Positions 32,094-44,240 of a DNA stretch of 64,000 bases are shown here, one piece after another. Source of the stretch: Dryococelus australis (taxonomy: Eukaryota > Arthropoda > Insecta > Phasmatodea > Phasmatidae); the NCBI GenBank assembly GCA_029891345.1, contig CM056997.1, forward strand, positions 218,754,712 to 218,818,711. Reading direction: 5' to 3'. The notes beneath the pieces are model-generated. The model was not told the DNA's origin. It saw only the letters and a program-made list of their open reading frames with translations, and made no database searches. Both the position numbers and the translations under genes were made by a program. The stretch's first letter is position 1. Each line of letters begins with the position of its first letter.

Positions 32094-33720
32094 TCGCCAA
32101 CCAGTGCCATTCAATCAGCGAAATTCTTTTGATGCAAAAACTTTTATTGGTATGATATTAGTGCCTGGGATTTCTTGCATATGCACTCTGCCTGTCGCCA
32201 TTTGTGTTGGTGACATGCTAATACTGTACATCTGCTTTCTTCGAATTTAGCTAAGATGGGAGTGTTGCAGATAGCTGCTTTAAATGATCAATGATCAATG
32301 CTTCTTTCTCATTTGTAGTCCATTGGAACGGGACGTTTTCTTTTGGGAGTTTTGTTAATGGTTCTGATTTACAGGTGTATTCTTGAACATATTGTCTTGA
32401 GTTTGATGTGAGGCCAAGGAATGTGTGTAAGCAGTTTAATAGATTTTGGGAGTGGTCATGTTTTGAATTGTGTCTATTTATTTGGGGTCTGTTGGTATTC
32501 ATGTTAGTGTGATGTAGTGCCCAAGGATTTTTAACTCTTCTTGAGCAAATGAACATTTTCGTCTGTTCTTTTTCACGTTAAACTTCCTCAGTCTGTTCAT
32601 TGCCTTCTGTATCTTCTGAAAGTGTTCTTGAAAGGTGTTGCCTATAGTGAAGATGTCATCTATATATGCTATGGTGGTGTTCCACTTAATGAGTTGCGCA
32701 TGAAATCAACAAAGGTTTGGAATTAAGTAAGGGATGTGGCAAGTCCCATTGGCATACATGCTTTTTCGTACAGGCCTACTTCATCTACTGAAAAATTCAT
32801 GATTTTTGTGGTCCTCCTTTCAGACTGATTGCGTAAAATCCGCTAAACATGTCAATTGAGCTAATGTATTTGGAGTTTTTAATGCAGTTATTATATCCTT
32901 TGTATGTGGTATGAGGTATTGGACCTTCTTTATATGTTGATTAGGTAACCTGAACTCAGTTAAGAATATAATTCTGCCCTGGAATTTTTCTATTACAAGA
33001 CTGCACAGCAAATGAAGATTCAAATTCCATGATTATCCCAGTGTCTAGCATTTGTTGAATCTGAGTTAGGGCCATTTCCCGCAGTTTGGGGTTGATTCTG
33101 TACAGTCTGGTGTGTATTAGTTTATCTGTTGTAAGTTCTAGTTTGATTTCATAATCTTTTGTTCCCGTTAGTTCCATTGTGGACCTCGCAAACCTATCTT
33201 GGTATGATTGTAGTAATACCTGTATCACTTCCTTTTGTTTTACAGATAGTTCAGTGTTAATAATTCCTAGCATGATGTAAGGGAAGCCCTTCTCAATGGT
33301 TTCGTTTTTGTTTATATGATATTCTATGGTATTACTCATGTCTTGATCTACTGTGTTGGTGTTTATTGGTATTTCTAATATTTTATTATTTTTTGATGTA
33401 TGTATGAACATTTTATTTTTCGTGAGTATTGGTACATCATATTTTTTTATGAATTCTACTCCTAATATAATGTCGAACTTCAAATTATCGATCAAAAAGA
33501 ATTACTGTTTAATTGTGTGCCTGAAAATACTAATGTCTGTAGTTGTTTTAAATTGGGGCACATCAATTTCTTGGGTAGCTCCTACGAGCAAAAATACTTC
33601 TGTTACTGGTTGGCCATGTTGGTTAGTGATCAATGTTGTTGCCATGCAAGATCGGGAGCATCTTGTATCAATGAGGGCATTGTATGTTTTCCCGTGTATG
33701 CGGACAAGGACATGTGGTGT
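31059..33720 (-). pseudogene. pol: pol: protease, RT, RNase H, integrase, broken
   Basis: Read on the minus strand. The protease has ALIDTRCSRSCM (about 33,680), where the catalytic DTG is DTR, then FDIILGVEFIKKYDV. The RT N-terminus has TRLYRINPKLREMALTQIQQ. A GLYEKACMPMGLATSL block precedes the YIDDI catalytic motif at 32,666-32,655. TFLGLTSNSRQYVQ and LTKLPKENVPFQWT follow, then RNase H with a TC microsatellite inside it, then MAIDLAEYNFEPKIVKGKS. The integrase core (YSPACN...TEQVNK) leads to the C-terminal KIGQYVWVKNHARQKVLP ending at 31,059. There are at least eight stops or frameshifts. It encodes no functional enzyme now. Confidence 0.85.
32041..32088. repeat. (TC)24 microsatellite inside RNase H region
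   Basis: A pure 48 bp TC run at the RNase H position of the minus-strand pol. It interrupts coding sequence and translates as a Gly/Arg/Glu-type dipeptide run. Confidence 0.95.
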
Positions 33721-33762
33721 AAATGATTTTTTAAACTGTGGGAGACACTCGTCCTTGTGTTC

Positions 33763-35760
33763 TTAAGTGCAGTGTTTACACTCCGTGTGATTGTGGAACT
33801 CGTCGTAGCTCAGGTTGCGTGTTTGCTTTTCATCATCACTAGAGGGTTCGATGTTGATATTCAGTGTTTCTGTTGTGTAGTGGGTATTGTTTCCCGTGTG
33901 CGGTAACTTGAGTTTGATTAGACCAATCATGAAACTGTGTTTAAACTTCCTGAAGCATGCTCCAATGTCCGTGTGGGATTCTTTGGTCTGATTTGGAAAC
34001 AGTGGGCAAAAAGCAGCTTGGTGTCCTGTGTACAAACACAGAGCACATGTCATGGATGTCTGACTGCATGGGCTGATGAAGGCCATGCAGACATTGCACT
34101 CTGCATGGTTTTGCTGATGGTGGCATTCATCAGTGATGCCATGCACAGCAGTAGCAGTTGCTTCCTTGTTAACACTGTGTTTGTCTTTCATGGCCGCTGC
34201 CTGTTGTTTAACAACCTAGTGATCCTTGCATATCCACATTGCCTTGCTATTGGGTCTCCCTGACCTGCATTTTTATTCCCGAATCTGGATACTGGGAGGG
34301 TTGTGTACACTGCATTGTTTCGCAGTTTCTGTTTTAGTATTTGGTGTTTGAGTTTGGAATGGGTATACAAAGTTTTCTCATTTGGTGTTCAATTTCGCGA
34401 TTCCTGTGTACATTCTGTGAGGCACTCTTTTGCTAAAGAAGGCTTGACATGCTTCAATTACTCTATGCACCTTAGGTTGGCATTTATCCTTTTCCATGAG
34501 GAGCACATATTTATCTGTATATTATCCTCTTACTTCTCCCTGCAGTTGTTCGTGATGTCCGTTTTGTTCCCTTAAGGGTGCCTGCCTGACTGTGTTGTGC
34601 ATGTCTAAGGTGTCTTGGGTTGAAAGGGTTTCTGTAATGTTCCCTGCTCAGTGTCCTTTTGAATGCAGTGTGCTTGTCTGGCCTGAGTTAAATTGGAGTG
34701 ATTCTTTGACTGGGGTATCTGAATTTGTGTTCGAATGTATTGTGATTTATTTTCCACTCATTTCCTGGTGAATTTGTGGCATGTTTGTTTGAGTTTGAGA
34801 GTCTTTGTATTTCTTGTTTCAACATTGTGATCTCCTCTTGGAGTTTGGTGTGTTCTGATATGAGTGACTGATTTTCGATAAATTGGTTGTACCTGTATAT
34901 CCCAAATTTAATGTGTATCATGTTGTGCAACAGTTGTTCAAGTGTGTTCTGTAAAGGTATGAGTTTGTCAGTACCTGTTAGTTAGAGGAAGTTCCAAATT
35001 ATTTTAATAAATTCAAGCTCTGGCTACTGAGGTTTACATTTATTCTTCTATATGAGGCTGACAATTTTTGCCTGGTAATTTTCTCTTTGTGTTGAAAAGG
35101 TGTCTCTAGTTGTCTTTTGTGTTGAGTTTCGTGAATGTTCGCAATCATTTATTTTCAATTTCTTGCCAGAATATGTGTTCAGCATTTGCATTATATGCAT
35201 TTTTGTAACCCTTCTTGGTTGTGCCTTGCTAGTAAAACTTTAGGAGCTTATGTTTTTCGATGTCAGTCCACCCACTGGCTGTGTTGTACATGTGAATGTG
35301 GAAATTTATTCTGGGTGTTTTAGAATGATCTGTGCTGGCCTTGTTGTATTAGGTAGTAGTGGAGTTTGAACTGTGTTGTCTGTTGTATTAATATAATGGT
35401 ATTCTGTGGAGTCCATTATATTAGTTTGATCATGTTCTGTGGTGTCAGTATGAGTATTATGCATACACATTAAAATTGGTTCTGTTATCTGGAGGGTTTT
35501 AAGTGGGCATGGGCTAACATATCCGCTTGTGCTTGCTTTGTAGGTGTTTTGATTGTGTGTGTCCGGAAGTGAATAATCAAGTGCAGAGTTTTGTTGGGTG
35601 GGTGATGTGTGTTATATTTCTGAAAAGTCTGTAATCTTGCTTGTTAACTCGGGATGTTGTCCAGCATGTTACTCTAATGTGCGCTTAGCATCGCTTAAAC
35701 CAAGTGTCGCTGTTTCAAATTGTTTCTTTATAGCTTTGGAGGTAGATTTATCTTGTTTGC
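33763..35760 (-). pseudogene. gag: gag with CCHC zinc knuckle, broken
   Basis: The start region near 35,750 reads DKSTSKAIKKQFETATLGLS then DAKRTLE. Downstream blocks include a coiled-coil-like segment (HTKLQEEITMLKQEIQRLSN, about 34,870-34,790). Near 34,050 lies CALCLYTGHQAAFC, an exact CX2CX4HX4C nucleocapsid zinc knuckle. Acidic sequence (SSDDEKQ) leads towards protease. Multiple stops divide it. The first block resembles the gag start of the plus-strand element at about 40,040. Gag would form the particle core and bind element RNA. Confidence 0.7.
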
Positions 35761-36262
35761 TCATGTCCGCATGTTAGAGGACAGTAATGTAGTGAGGAAT
35801 TTAGGAACACCATGCACACATTGTATAAGCCTTGAAAGTGCATTCTTCACTTACCATACACAATATAATTTGGAGAATTTGTGTTTACAAAAGAATAACG
35901 GCCCAAAAAGTGGTGCTGTTATAAGCATCCAATAAGGTTTTAACAAAGTAGAATCTCACACACACTTTCTGCAGTTACAAGACAGTGGGCATTTGTGTAC
36001 GATTGTGTTTTGCTGTCGCAGTAACTTTGCTCATGTGCTCGTTCTGTGACCGCAATACACTGACTCTGAAGGTACCATGCAAGACTTTTCTACTGTTGAA
36101 TTAACTGTTAAAATTACTATTATTTACTACTTGGTTGTGGACTGGTATTTCATTTACTATTGGATATTGTGCTTTCATTCTAAGAGTTATTTCAGACTTT
36201 ATATTTATTTATAAGCTTGGCTTTAAAAGAGTTGGAAAGCATGAGGCACCTCCATAAGTTGT

Positions 36263-36852
36263 CGTGACCCTGCTTTCACCAGATGGTCACACATTCATTT
36301 AACTGGAATGCGTAGTTGAGAAGGGTACTTATATAAATCACTACATTTATTAACGCCAATAGATGCACAAACAATGCTGATGTAAATATTTTACAATTAT
36401 GGTACTATTTCCAGTTCAAGATGTAATAGTCTTTAAGTTAATTGAACTGAGTACACTTTTAACTACCAAATAGATCACTCTCAGGGAGCAGTTAAAATCA
36501 ACCTCACTAGCCTTCACCTCATGTAACCCAGGATACCATAATGGGAGTGATATTTACCCAATGTGTCGACGACGACTACACTGCGGCTCATCTCGACGGC
36601 AGCTCATCTATGGGATCTAATCTAGACCGCAAGGATGGCTGTCCTCTCGGCATCGGCAGCACAGGTGGCCCCACTGGCATGGTCTGGAACAAATATGGTT
36701 GCAAGCTACCATCTCTTGCACCATTTATACCCTGGTTCCCAGCCTTGTTTAGGTAACCATTCCCCCGGCTGTTTCCATAACTCTACTTTGCCATAGCCGA
36801 ATTTCTACCAGCCTTGAGTTCGGCCTATCAACCCTTGCCTGTGAGGCTCACA
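36263..36852 (-). repeat. 5' LTR of the minus-strand Gypsy element
   Basis: Direct partner of 23,217-23,788. The plus strand starts CGTGACCC (one change from TGTGACCC) and ends GGCTCACA. It includes the same TATA-like ATTTATACCCTGG context and the same order of internal words. Inside it, in the minus direction, the sequence ACAACTTATGGAGGTGCC may hold the primer-binding site, but I could not match it to a tRNA. Confidence 0.75.
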
Positions 36853-38021
36853 GGAACATGCTATAAATTCAAACATTAAAATTATATTTAAATACTTAAA
36901 AGTATGTAACTTAATACTAAACAACCAAACATAGAATTGAATACTCTTACACTCATTCACTTACACATGTATTCATCATTTACATATGCACACTAGCACA
37001 ACACAAATTGATATACAACAGTGGTTAGAAAGTCTCTTAAATTACAAATGAATATTAATTCGCAATACAATAATGTGAGGGTAATTAATAAAACTAAATA
37101 CTACATATTATTTGTTTATATGCTGCCTTCATGATTAAGAAATATTCTGGAGTAGTTATGTTAGTGAATCGTAGCAGACCATTTTATAATGTCTTTCACA
37201 GAACTGTATGTAACTGTATGATTTAGAACCAGGGAAAACATAACAGGAACTACTTTATTCGTCGGCCATTATATGCTAAATAACTAACTACATATGCAGT
37301 ATGTAGTTGAAACGTTCAGTTAAATCATCATAGCAGTAGCCTAATCCTTAATTACTTTCCTTTATTAACAAAAGAAATAACATTTTCAGTTTGTCACAGT
37401 AGATTAGACTGCCTATTTTCTCGTTGTTTAAAACTATTCATTTTTTTAAGACAAGTTAAATAGGCACTGGGAATACATGCCTACTATGTACACCTTCCCC
37501 CTATCAAACCCCTTACCCCAACTCATTTGACAATGTAATAAATTTACCATGTTAAAAGAGAGTGTATATTGTTATCTAAGATTTGCAAGGAACACTGAGG
37601 AAGAGTCCATATCGCTCGGAGTCTTGTTCTGCTGGTCTGTTAGCTGTCATCTGACCATACTTGTTAATGGACACTGCAGTCTGAGGGGATCATGAGCGAG
37701 CACGTAGAGAAGTTACCCCAATTCACTCAAATACTGAAGTTCACGTGCAGAACGTCCAGAATGTACGGCACCTGCAGACAAACCGGTGCCAAAGCTGCTT
37801 CGATACTGCTGTTACCTAGCAGTAGATAGATGAAATACATAGAACTAGTTCCGGACATTTGTTGGTATCGCTGACTGCTCCTTACTAGCGTTCCAGCATA
37901 ATAGTGTACTAACACAATGCCATACAAGTTCTTTTTATCATGATACTTCTTTTTGGACATACAGAATGTGTAACATTACAAAAAAAATGAATAAAATTTT
38001 TCTATAGTTGATATAATTTTA
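36853..38021. other. AT-rich spacer between the two Gypsy elements
   Basis: No gene supported. Short open frames without motifs. Confidence 0.45.
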
Positions 38022-38142
38022 CTGCATTTATGCTTCCTCCGCATTCTCGCACTTCTAGGTATTATCCTAAGAAGGTATACCGAAATATTTTGTCTTTTAG
38101 TAAGGATGTCAATAAGGACGATAGGTCTTGGACTGTTACGAC
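38022..38142 (+). repeat. About 115 bp repeat, copy 1 (partner at 44.27 kb)
   Basis: Nearly identical to 44,273-44,393, in the same orientation, with only about five differences in 115 bases. Shared text runs from TTTATGCTTYCTCSGCATTC to GGTCTTGGACTGTTACGA. Flanks differ. See copy 2 for the reading frame. Confidence 0.85.
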
Positions 38143-39135
38143 CTCTCCTCAAAAAAAGCTTCCTTGCAGCCTTCAGCTTACCGGCGATGGAGCATTCGGT
38201 GTGCGTGTTAGTACAACGCTTATAATACATTAATAGTTACTTCACCCTTTTTGAAGCCCTGCTAAAGTTCTACTTCCCATATATATATTCCTCCGCCTCA
38301 TGCAAACAGAGATCAACTAAGTCTAGAAAATTACATCAAAGGGTCAACACACAAAATTCATGTGCACTTAGTTATAGTAATATTCTCCATGGGAATTATT
38401 TCTTACTTGGCGCTATCAACTCATAAGTTTTCTCATTGATTCTATACTTATTTTGAGGACCTTCCCTCGTTCTACACTGAAGGGTGGCGCAAGGTCTCTT
38501 TTGAAAAATATCTACTACCAAACTGTTGTACATCAAAACCCCTCCATACTGAAGCAGACATGAGTTACAAAGCTACAAAACACACATACAAGTTATTTGA
38601 AATATTGCACTACATATTATGCTCAAACAACAATCATTATGGATCATGCCAAAAATACAACAGGATTATTGAAATATATTGAGTAATATTACATATACTA
38701 CATTCAATTCGTATAAACCAGGTACATATTGATAGAAATACTGTTTGAAATCTCTCTATAAAAGTGCATTAGGATTCGCAAATTCATTAACAAATGTATA
38801 AAATGACAATCTTTGCATGTTTTAACATTTATCTTAAAAGTCTGATATTTTTAATAATAGAGTTCTGAGCAGAAGAGCCCTAAGATTCGGCTTTTTTTTG
38901 TAATAATATCATACCACTACCCATTTTATGAGTTAAAATTCTCATTGGCATTTTTAATGAGCATTTGTATTGGCATTTTATGATACATTAAAAATATAAT
39001 AACTCTTTTTCTGAAAACCATTTTATCGAATGAAGCATATAAATTTAAATTTACAAATCTGTGTCAAAATTACAGGCTGTTAAATATGACGTTTGCACTT
39101 TACACGTGCTAGTTAAGCTTGTGCAGTCAGTTTGT
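38143..39135. other. AT-rich spacer, nothing recognised
   Basis: No coding or repeat signal that I can support. Confidence 0.45.
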
Positions 39136-39394
39136 TTAAAGTGAATGTGTAATTCAAGCTATTGTATGCGAGTTAAAGTGAATGTGTAATTCAAGCTATT
39201 GTATGCGAGTTAAAGTGAATGTGTTATTCAAGCTATTGTATGCGAGTTAAAGTGAATGTGTAATTCAAGCTATTGTATGCGAGTTAAAGTGAATGTGTAA
39301 TTCAAGCTATTGTATGCGAGTTAAAGTGAATGTGTAATTCTAGCTATTGTATGCGAGTTAAAGTGAATGAGTAATTCAAGCTACTGTATGCGAG
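39136..39394. repeat. Tandem array, 7 x 37 bp
   Basis: Seven units start at 39,136, 39,173, 39,210, 39,247, 39,284, 39,321 and 39,358. Each is built on TTAAAGTGAATGTGTAATTC and AAGCTATTGTATGCGAG. Differences are single substitutions, more of them in the last two units. It lies upstream of the plus-strand Gypsy gag, where a 5' LTR or leader would be expected. Confidence 0.95.
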
Positions 39395-40030
39395 TTAAAG
39401 GACACAGTGCATTTAAATTGTTTGAATTTCAAATGAATCGCTCTATATAATTACAGCTGCAAAGTAAAATAAACATACAGGAAATATTTACTCTTGTGTG
39501 TGAAGTATACTAAAAGGAAATAAAACCAGACGAAGACAGTGAATTGTAAGCGTGTTGAACATCATAGTGTACGCGAGACAGAAAGTAAGCGATTTTGAAA
39601 AACACCAGAAACTGACAGGAATAACCAGGGAACTATCTTGCATAGACAGCAAAATACGAAACTGCAGCAGTGAATTTTGTGTGGGGACACTCGCGAGTCA
39701 ATGCAGGAGAACTGTGGACTGATAGAGTGCTTTATGCTTGTAAACATTAGTGAATGTTAATTATTGGAAGAGCTTTTCGGTTCCAAAGAAATTTTGTTGT
39801 AAGAGTGTAAGAGATGTCCACAAAAGCTTGTAGAAACATTTGAGTGTGCGTGAGAATGCATAAAAATGTTGAAACACCAGCTTAGTAGTGACTAGACTAT
39901 TAGTATATAAGAATCTGCAAACTTTTTACAGTGCATAAAAACAACACAACACAATACATTACATTTGACACATATACGTTACATCAGTGTCCAAAAAGGT
40001 AATCTTTTTGTCATCTGCTGTAGAGTTATT
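39395..40030 (+). other. Leader region of the plus-strand Gypsy element, LTR not resolved
   Basis: AT-rich with no coding block. By position it should include the 5' LTR or leader. I could not find a direct-repeat partner downstream of the env at 51.2 kb, so no LTR is called. A TATA-like AGTATATAAG lies near 39,903. Confidence 0.3.
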
Positions 40031-41270
40031 TAAAACAATGATCACAGACTTTTAAGATGCAAAGAAAATCATAGAACAAGCAGATACTGGCACAGCAGTC
40101 AGGTTTAAGTCACTAATACAGAAAGCAGAAATGTTAATTTAAAAAAAAACCCAGACCTTATCTCAGAATTATGTACACTATCAACAAGATTAACAAGGGG
40201 TCAAGTCACAAAAATTGTCAACACAGATATATTACCACATCAAACTGAAATATAAACACAAGAAATGTATGATGATATAAACACATCACACAGTCAATTC
40301 AACACTACTGCACGCATTCAACACACATACGAAATCATTTCATAACCTTTGGAAATCTACATTGACACACAAACAGAATATATGAATCAACACAAAATTG
40401 TAGAAGTACAGCCAGCTCAAATTTTAATGCAAAAAGGAGAGAAATTCCCACATCTTCCGGGGAGAATCACCAAAATGTAGAAAAATTCTTTCACTATTAC
40501 ACTGCAGCCAGTGACATAAATGGTTGGAATGAAATGTAAAAATGTAGGAGAGTTACAATTTATCTCCAGGGCACAGCCAAGATGGCGTACGAAAACACTA
40601 CTCAAAATAGAATAGGAGGAGATGTCACATAAACCAAAATCACAACAAAACTAAGGAACACATTCACATCAACAGATTACATAGAAAAATATAGACAGCT
40701 ATTATACACGAAGAAAACAGAATATTGGGGAAAGCTATCAAACTCGCATTGAAGATCTCCTATATAACAGAAGAAAGTATAACCCACACATCTCAAAAAC
40801 TGAATTTTTAGCTATAGTGTGGATATCACAGCTACCATCTATTGAGACATAATAATAGGGTTGCAAATCTACACTGTGGAACAGTTAGTAAATAATTTAA
40901 ATAGAATAAACATAGGGTTTAAAAGATATAATGAAGCCATCGTCAACACAGCTCACAACCAAGTTAAAAGAGGAAAAGCTAATGTAACACTAAAATCACA
41001 AGAAACAAATAGTATACATCAAAACAACACACATCACAGCCAATTAAAAAATAATTACAGAAACTAGAACATAGGAAATCAGCGCACACATAATTATATG
41101 CCAAGTGCAAACAATACAGAAAACAGAGCACACGATAAATCACATACTATAGTGATAAATCAAAGGCGATATACACAGTTCACGAAGCGAGGGTATTATA
41201 GACCACATTTATACAAACAGGAGAGAAATGCAAACAAAAAGGAAAGTTTACGACAAAAATTAATCACAAA
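40031..41270 (+). pseudogene. gag: gag, broken
   Basis: The plus strand near 40,037 begins MITDF, then, after a stop, DAKKIIEQADTGTAVRFKSL, similar to the gag start of the sister element. At about 40,455 it reads SSGENHQNVEKFFHYYTAAS then DINGW. It continues RRVTIYLQGTAKMAYENTTQ, matching the capsid pattern F.Gen...fF......A...NGW.......L.G.A. Downstream is KYRQLLYTKKTEYWGKLS, then a basic, Asn/Gln-rich tail (about 40,860-41,270). Stops split it into at least five pieces. A clear zinc knuckle was not found here. Confidence 0.65.
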
Positions 41271-42150
41271 GTAATAACACAGTATGGAGCAAATTATACA
41301 GACAGGGGTATGAGGCAAACAGCAAGAGGAGGAACACAAGGCAGTCAGGAAATAAAAATAACTAAAAAAAACTAGGTAACGAGGGGGAAGAATGCATTAC
41401 CCCCATGGACAGCATAAGCAAAAAATGTGTGTAGGAATATATTTAGTAAACGCATATCAGGCCCGACCTACTGTGACACAGCGGGCTAAAATATGAAAAA
41501 GGACGACAATTGTAGGTTCTTTATAAACGAGATGCTAACAGATGGGCAAAATAATGTAACATCACATAAAATTGGCTAACCATACAAACTTCAGTAAAGG
41601 TAACCCAGGAAATAAAGTAATTCTAAAGATGCAAAATCCAGAGTGGAAAAACGGAAATGTAAATGTCATAAAAGTCTTGGCATGACAATATTTTAGAACA
41701 CAGAAACGAAAACAAAACGAGCGGCCGCAAGGGACATTGGGAAACATGGGCATGCCGAAAGCAAATAGTAATACAACAAAGAGGAAGTTTGTTGGGCCGT
41801 GGAGAGAAACTTAGCACATCTTCGCCTTATGCTTCTACCCCGGAAATCACACAAAACATTGCGATTTATTCCAAAACTAAGAGTTTGGATTCCACACACA
41901 TATGGCGGCAAGGTTTAAGTAGTTCAAAAATAAATTCGGAATGTAGTCGGTCAAGCTTGTCATAAATACGGGTCACAATACAGACTGTCGCGACCACGAC
42001 TAAAATTGAAACACGGGACAATGTGACGATTACGACACAATGCCATACAGAAGGTCGCTGACCAACAAGAGTTCTGTTAATCACAACACAAAGGAACACG
42101 CCCGCCATGGCAAGACAGCAAACAAGTATTTTAAAAACATCAACACCATG
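41271..42150 (+). other. gag-pol junction, no clear domain
   Basis: Between the gag tail and the protease motif no domain is recognised. Short open frames on the minus strand are shadows. The sequence is presumably the decayed nucleocapsid and spacer region. Confidence 0.35.
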
Positions 42151-42159
42151 TTTGCTGCT

Positions 42160-43444
42160 CAGTATCAAAGTTAAACAGTACTATGCACTTTTGGATATGG
42201 GATGTTGCCGAAGCTGGATAGTTAGTACATTATTAACAAGTCAACAATTAAACACCTAATAAGAGATATTTTACTTGCAAGACGCAACAGAGGAAATACA
42301 ACCACCGATGTTTAAGTTTAATATAATGTTCAGCATAGAAGGAAAAAAATTTTTTCAAGACTTTTTAGTCAATGATAATTTAAAAATTGATCTTATTTTA
42401 GGAGTGTATTTAATTAAGGCATATGATGTAATACAATTTATTAAACACAATTGTATGTTTATCAATGGTAACTGTGACAAAGTAATACAGGTCCCACTAT
42501 ATACATCAATAGTAGAAAATGATAAAACAGGTACAATTCAATATTGTAAAAATATAATCGAAACCATAGAAGGAAATATAGAAAAAATATGATAAGTAAA
42601 AATAATAAATATTTATATTCCTACTGGAAAGAACTTATAAAAATCTTATACAAATTTCAATACAGATTCACAAACAGCATATTAGTGTTAATGGAGGCAA
42701 AAAAACTATCGAATTAAACTAGAAATGATAACAGTCATGCCCATACACACAAAACCATATAGGACTATCCCTAAAATATGGGAGGAATTATTACAACAAA
42801 ATAAAGATATGGAAATTGTAGGGATTGTTGAACTTTCTGACTGGCCTTATGTCGCGGCATGTTTAATGATGAGGAAAGAAGATGAAGGAATTAGATTAAT
42901 ACCCAACTCTTATCAATTAAATCACAATATAAAAGGAATAAAATATCCCTTCCCCAAAATTATGACTTTTTAAAAACACATAACAGAACATGAGTACATT
43001 ACATCGTTGAATTTATTTTCTGTGATTTGCACAAATCTAGTTACAAAACCAGACTACACAAACTGGCATTTATGATAGACGGGGTAGGGCTATAACACAT
43101 TTAAAAGAATGTAAATATGGTTAAGTACCTCTCCATAATACTTCCAAACATTTATTAATATATTGTTATGACTATTGGATGGAACTCTGCAATACCTTAT
43201 ATAGATGATATAATTATAATTGGTAACCCATTTAGAGAACATTTAGCAAACCTATAAATAGTATTAAAGAGATTACAGAATTTAATATTAAAATCAATGC
43301 AAAAATTTTTTCATTTGCACAACAAGATATAAAAATTGTAGGCTATTATATTACACCACAAGGAACTGTTACCAACATGGATAAGTTAAAAGTTGACAAC
43401 TAATGGCGCCACTGGGAAATGTAAAAGAACTTAGCAAAGAAAAT
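42160..43444 (+). pseudogene. pol: pol: protease and reverse transcriptase, broken
   Basis: The protease region reads YYALLDMGCCRSWIV at about 42,180, where the catalytic DTG is DMG. It continues FLVNDNLKIDLILGVYLIKA. The RT fragment at 42,725 includes PIHTKPYRTIPKIWEELLQQ and GIKYPFPKIMTF. The catalytic YIDDI motif is at 43,198-43,212, followed by IIIIGNPFREHL and, near 43,340, IKIVGYYITPQGTVT. Coding sequence stops abruptly at about 43,440 within GNVKELSKE, where a foreign segment begins. Stops and frameshifts are frequent. The element's RNase H resumes near 46,570. Confidence 0.8.
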
Positions 43445-44089
43445 TCATTATGGATTAAAATACAATTCAGCATGACCATGAATATGCATGTCACCAGTCG
43501 TACCAACCAGCTTGCGATACAACCTAATTTGATCACCAAGTTCAAACTTCATTTTCTTACGAGAAAACATGGAAGCGTTACCAAATACGCCAATCTTCCC
43601 TTCATGAACTGGAAAAGTCTTCCAACATATTATATCACGAGAGTCAATGTCACTTATTTCCATAGGCGCAGGATCCTTTCGTGACTGTCAGATGACAGTG
43701 AACTTATTAGGAGGAATACACCCTTGTGGTGTGTTATTGTTGTAATTAGGTAGTTGATTTCTGATCCAATATACAGTTTATCAAATCTGTATTTGGTTGT
43801 TGTGTGTGATGACTGTGACATTATTAATAATGCTTCATAATTGAATTTATTTGTCATATTTATATTGCTGGAGTAACTGTGATGACATTGCAGTTTGTTT
43901 GGCTTAATTCGGTACAGTGGTTCGGATTTTATGAACAATTGTGTTTTCAAGGTTATGGACATAGAATGTTTCGAACGCGCGCCTAGCTCATTAATGTTAC
44001 TATGAGCTGTCGCGCTTAAAGATTTAACCTTGCTTGGCGCGCTGCCAACATGGGAGATAAGAATAGCCAGCCTGCTGCCAAGCAATCGC

Positions 44090-44240
44090 CTGTCAAGGTC
44101 GGCCGGCGCTATAAATAGCGTGTCGGGTCGTTAGGTGTTTTTGCGTGCTTCGTGTCTTTATCTTTTATGTTATCTATGGTCATGTTCTGGATGTAGCTTG
44201 TTCGTGAGGTATATAAAGGTTGCAGTTTGTTCGTGCATTT
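44090..44240 (+). promoter_or_regulatory. Two TATA-like boxes in a GC-rich block
   Basis: GCTATAAATAGCG near 44,109, which is close to palindromic, and GGTATATAAAGG near 44,208 lie about 100 bp apart on the plus strand. Both are followed by GC-richer sequence. They sit upstream of the 115 bp repeat and its short open frame. They might be an LTR or transposon promoter. Sequence-only evidence. Confidence 0.3.

Larger units (their letters stand above)
23217..36852 (-). mobile_element. Ty3/Gypsy errantivirus-like element with LTRs and nested hAT insertion
   Basis: A full-length layout on the minus strand: 5' LTR (36,852-36,263), gag, protease, reverse transcriptase, RNase H, integrase, env, 3' LTR (23,788-23,217). 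Total 13.6 kb, of which about 3.8 kb is a later insertion, leaving about 9.8 kb. No clean target-site duplication is visible at the outer ends, so ends may have decayed or recombined. All genes carry multiple stops and frameshifts. A related but not identical element lies in the opposite orientation at 40.0-51.2 kb. Confidence 0.75.

Noticed and set aside
33353-34575. Several plus-strand open frames of 69-137 codons
   Set aside because: Antisense to gag and pol of the minus-strand Gypsy element.
43654-44085. 143-codon minus-strand open frame
   Set aside because: Ser/Thr/Ile-rich with no domain pattern, inside a composite insertion next to promoter-like DNA. No support as a gene.
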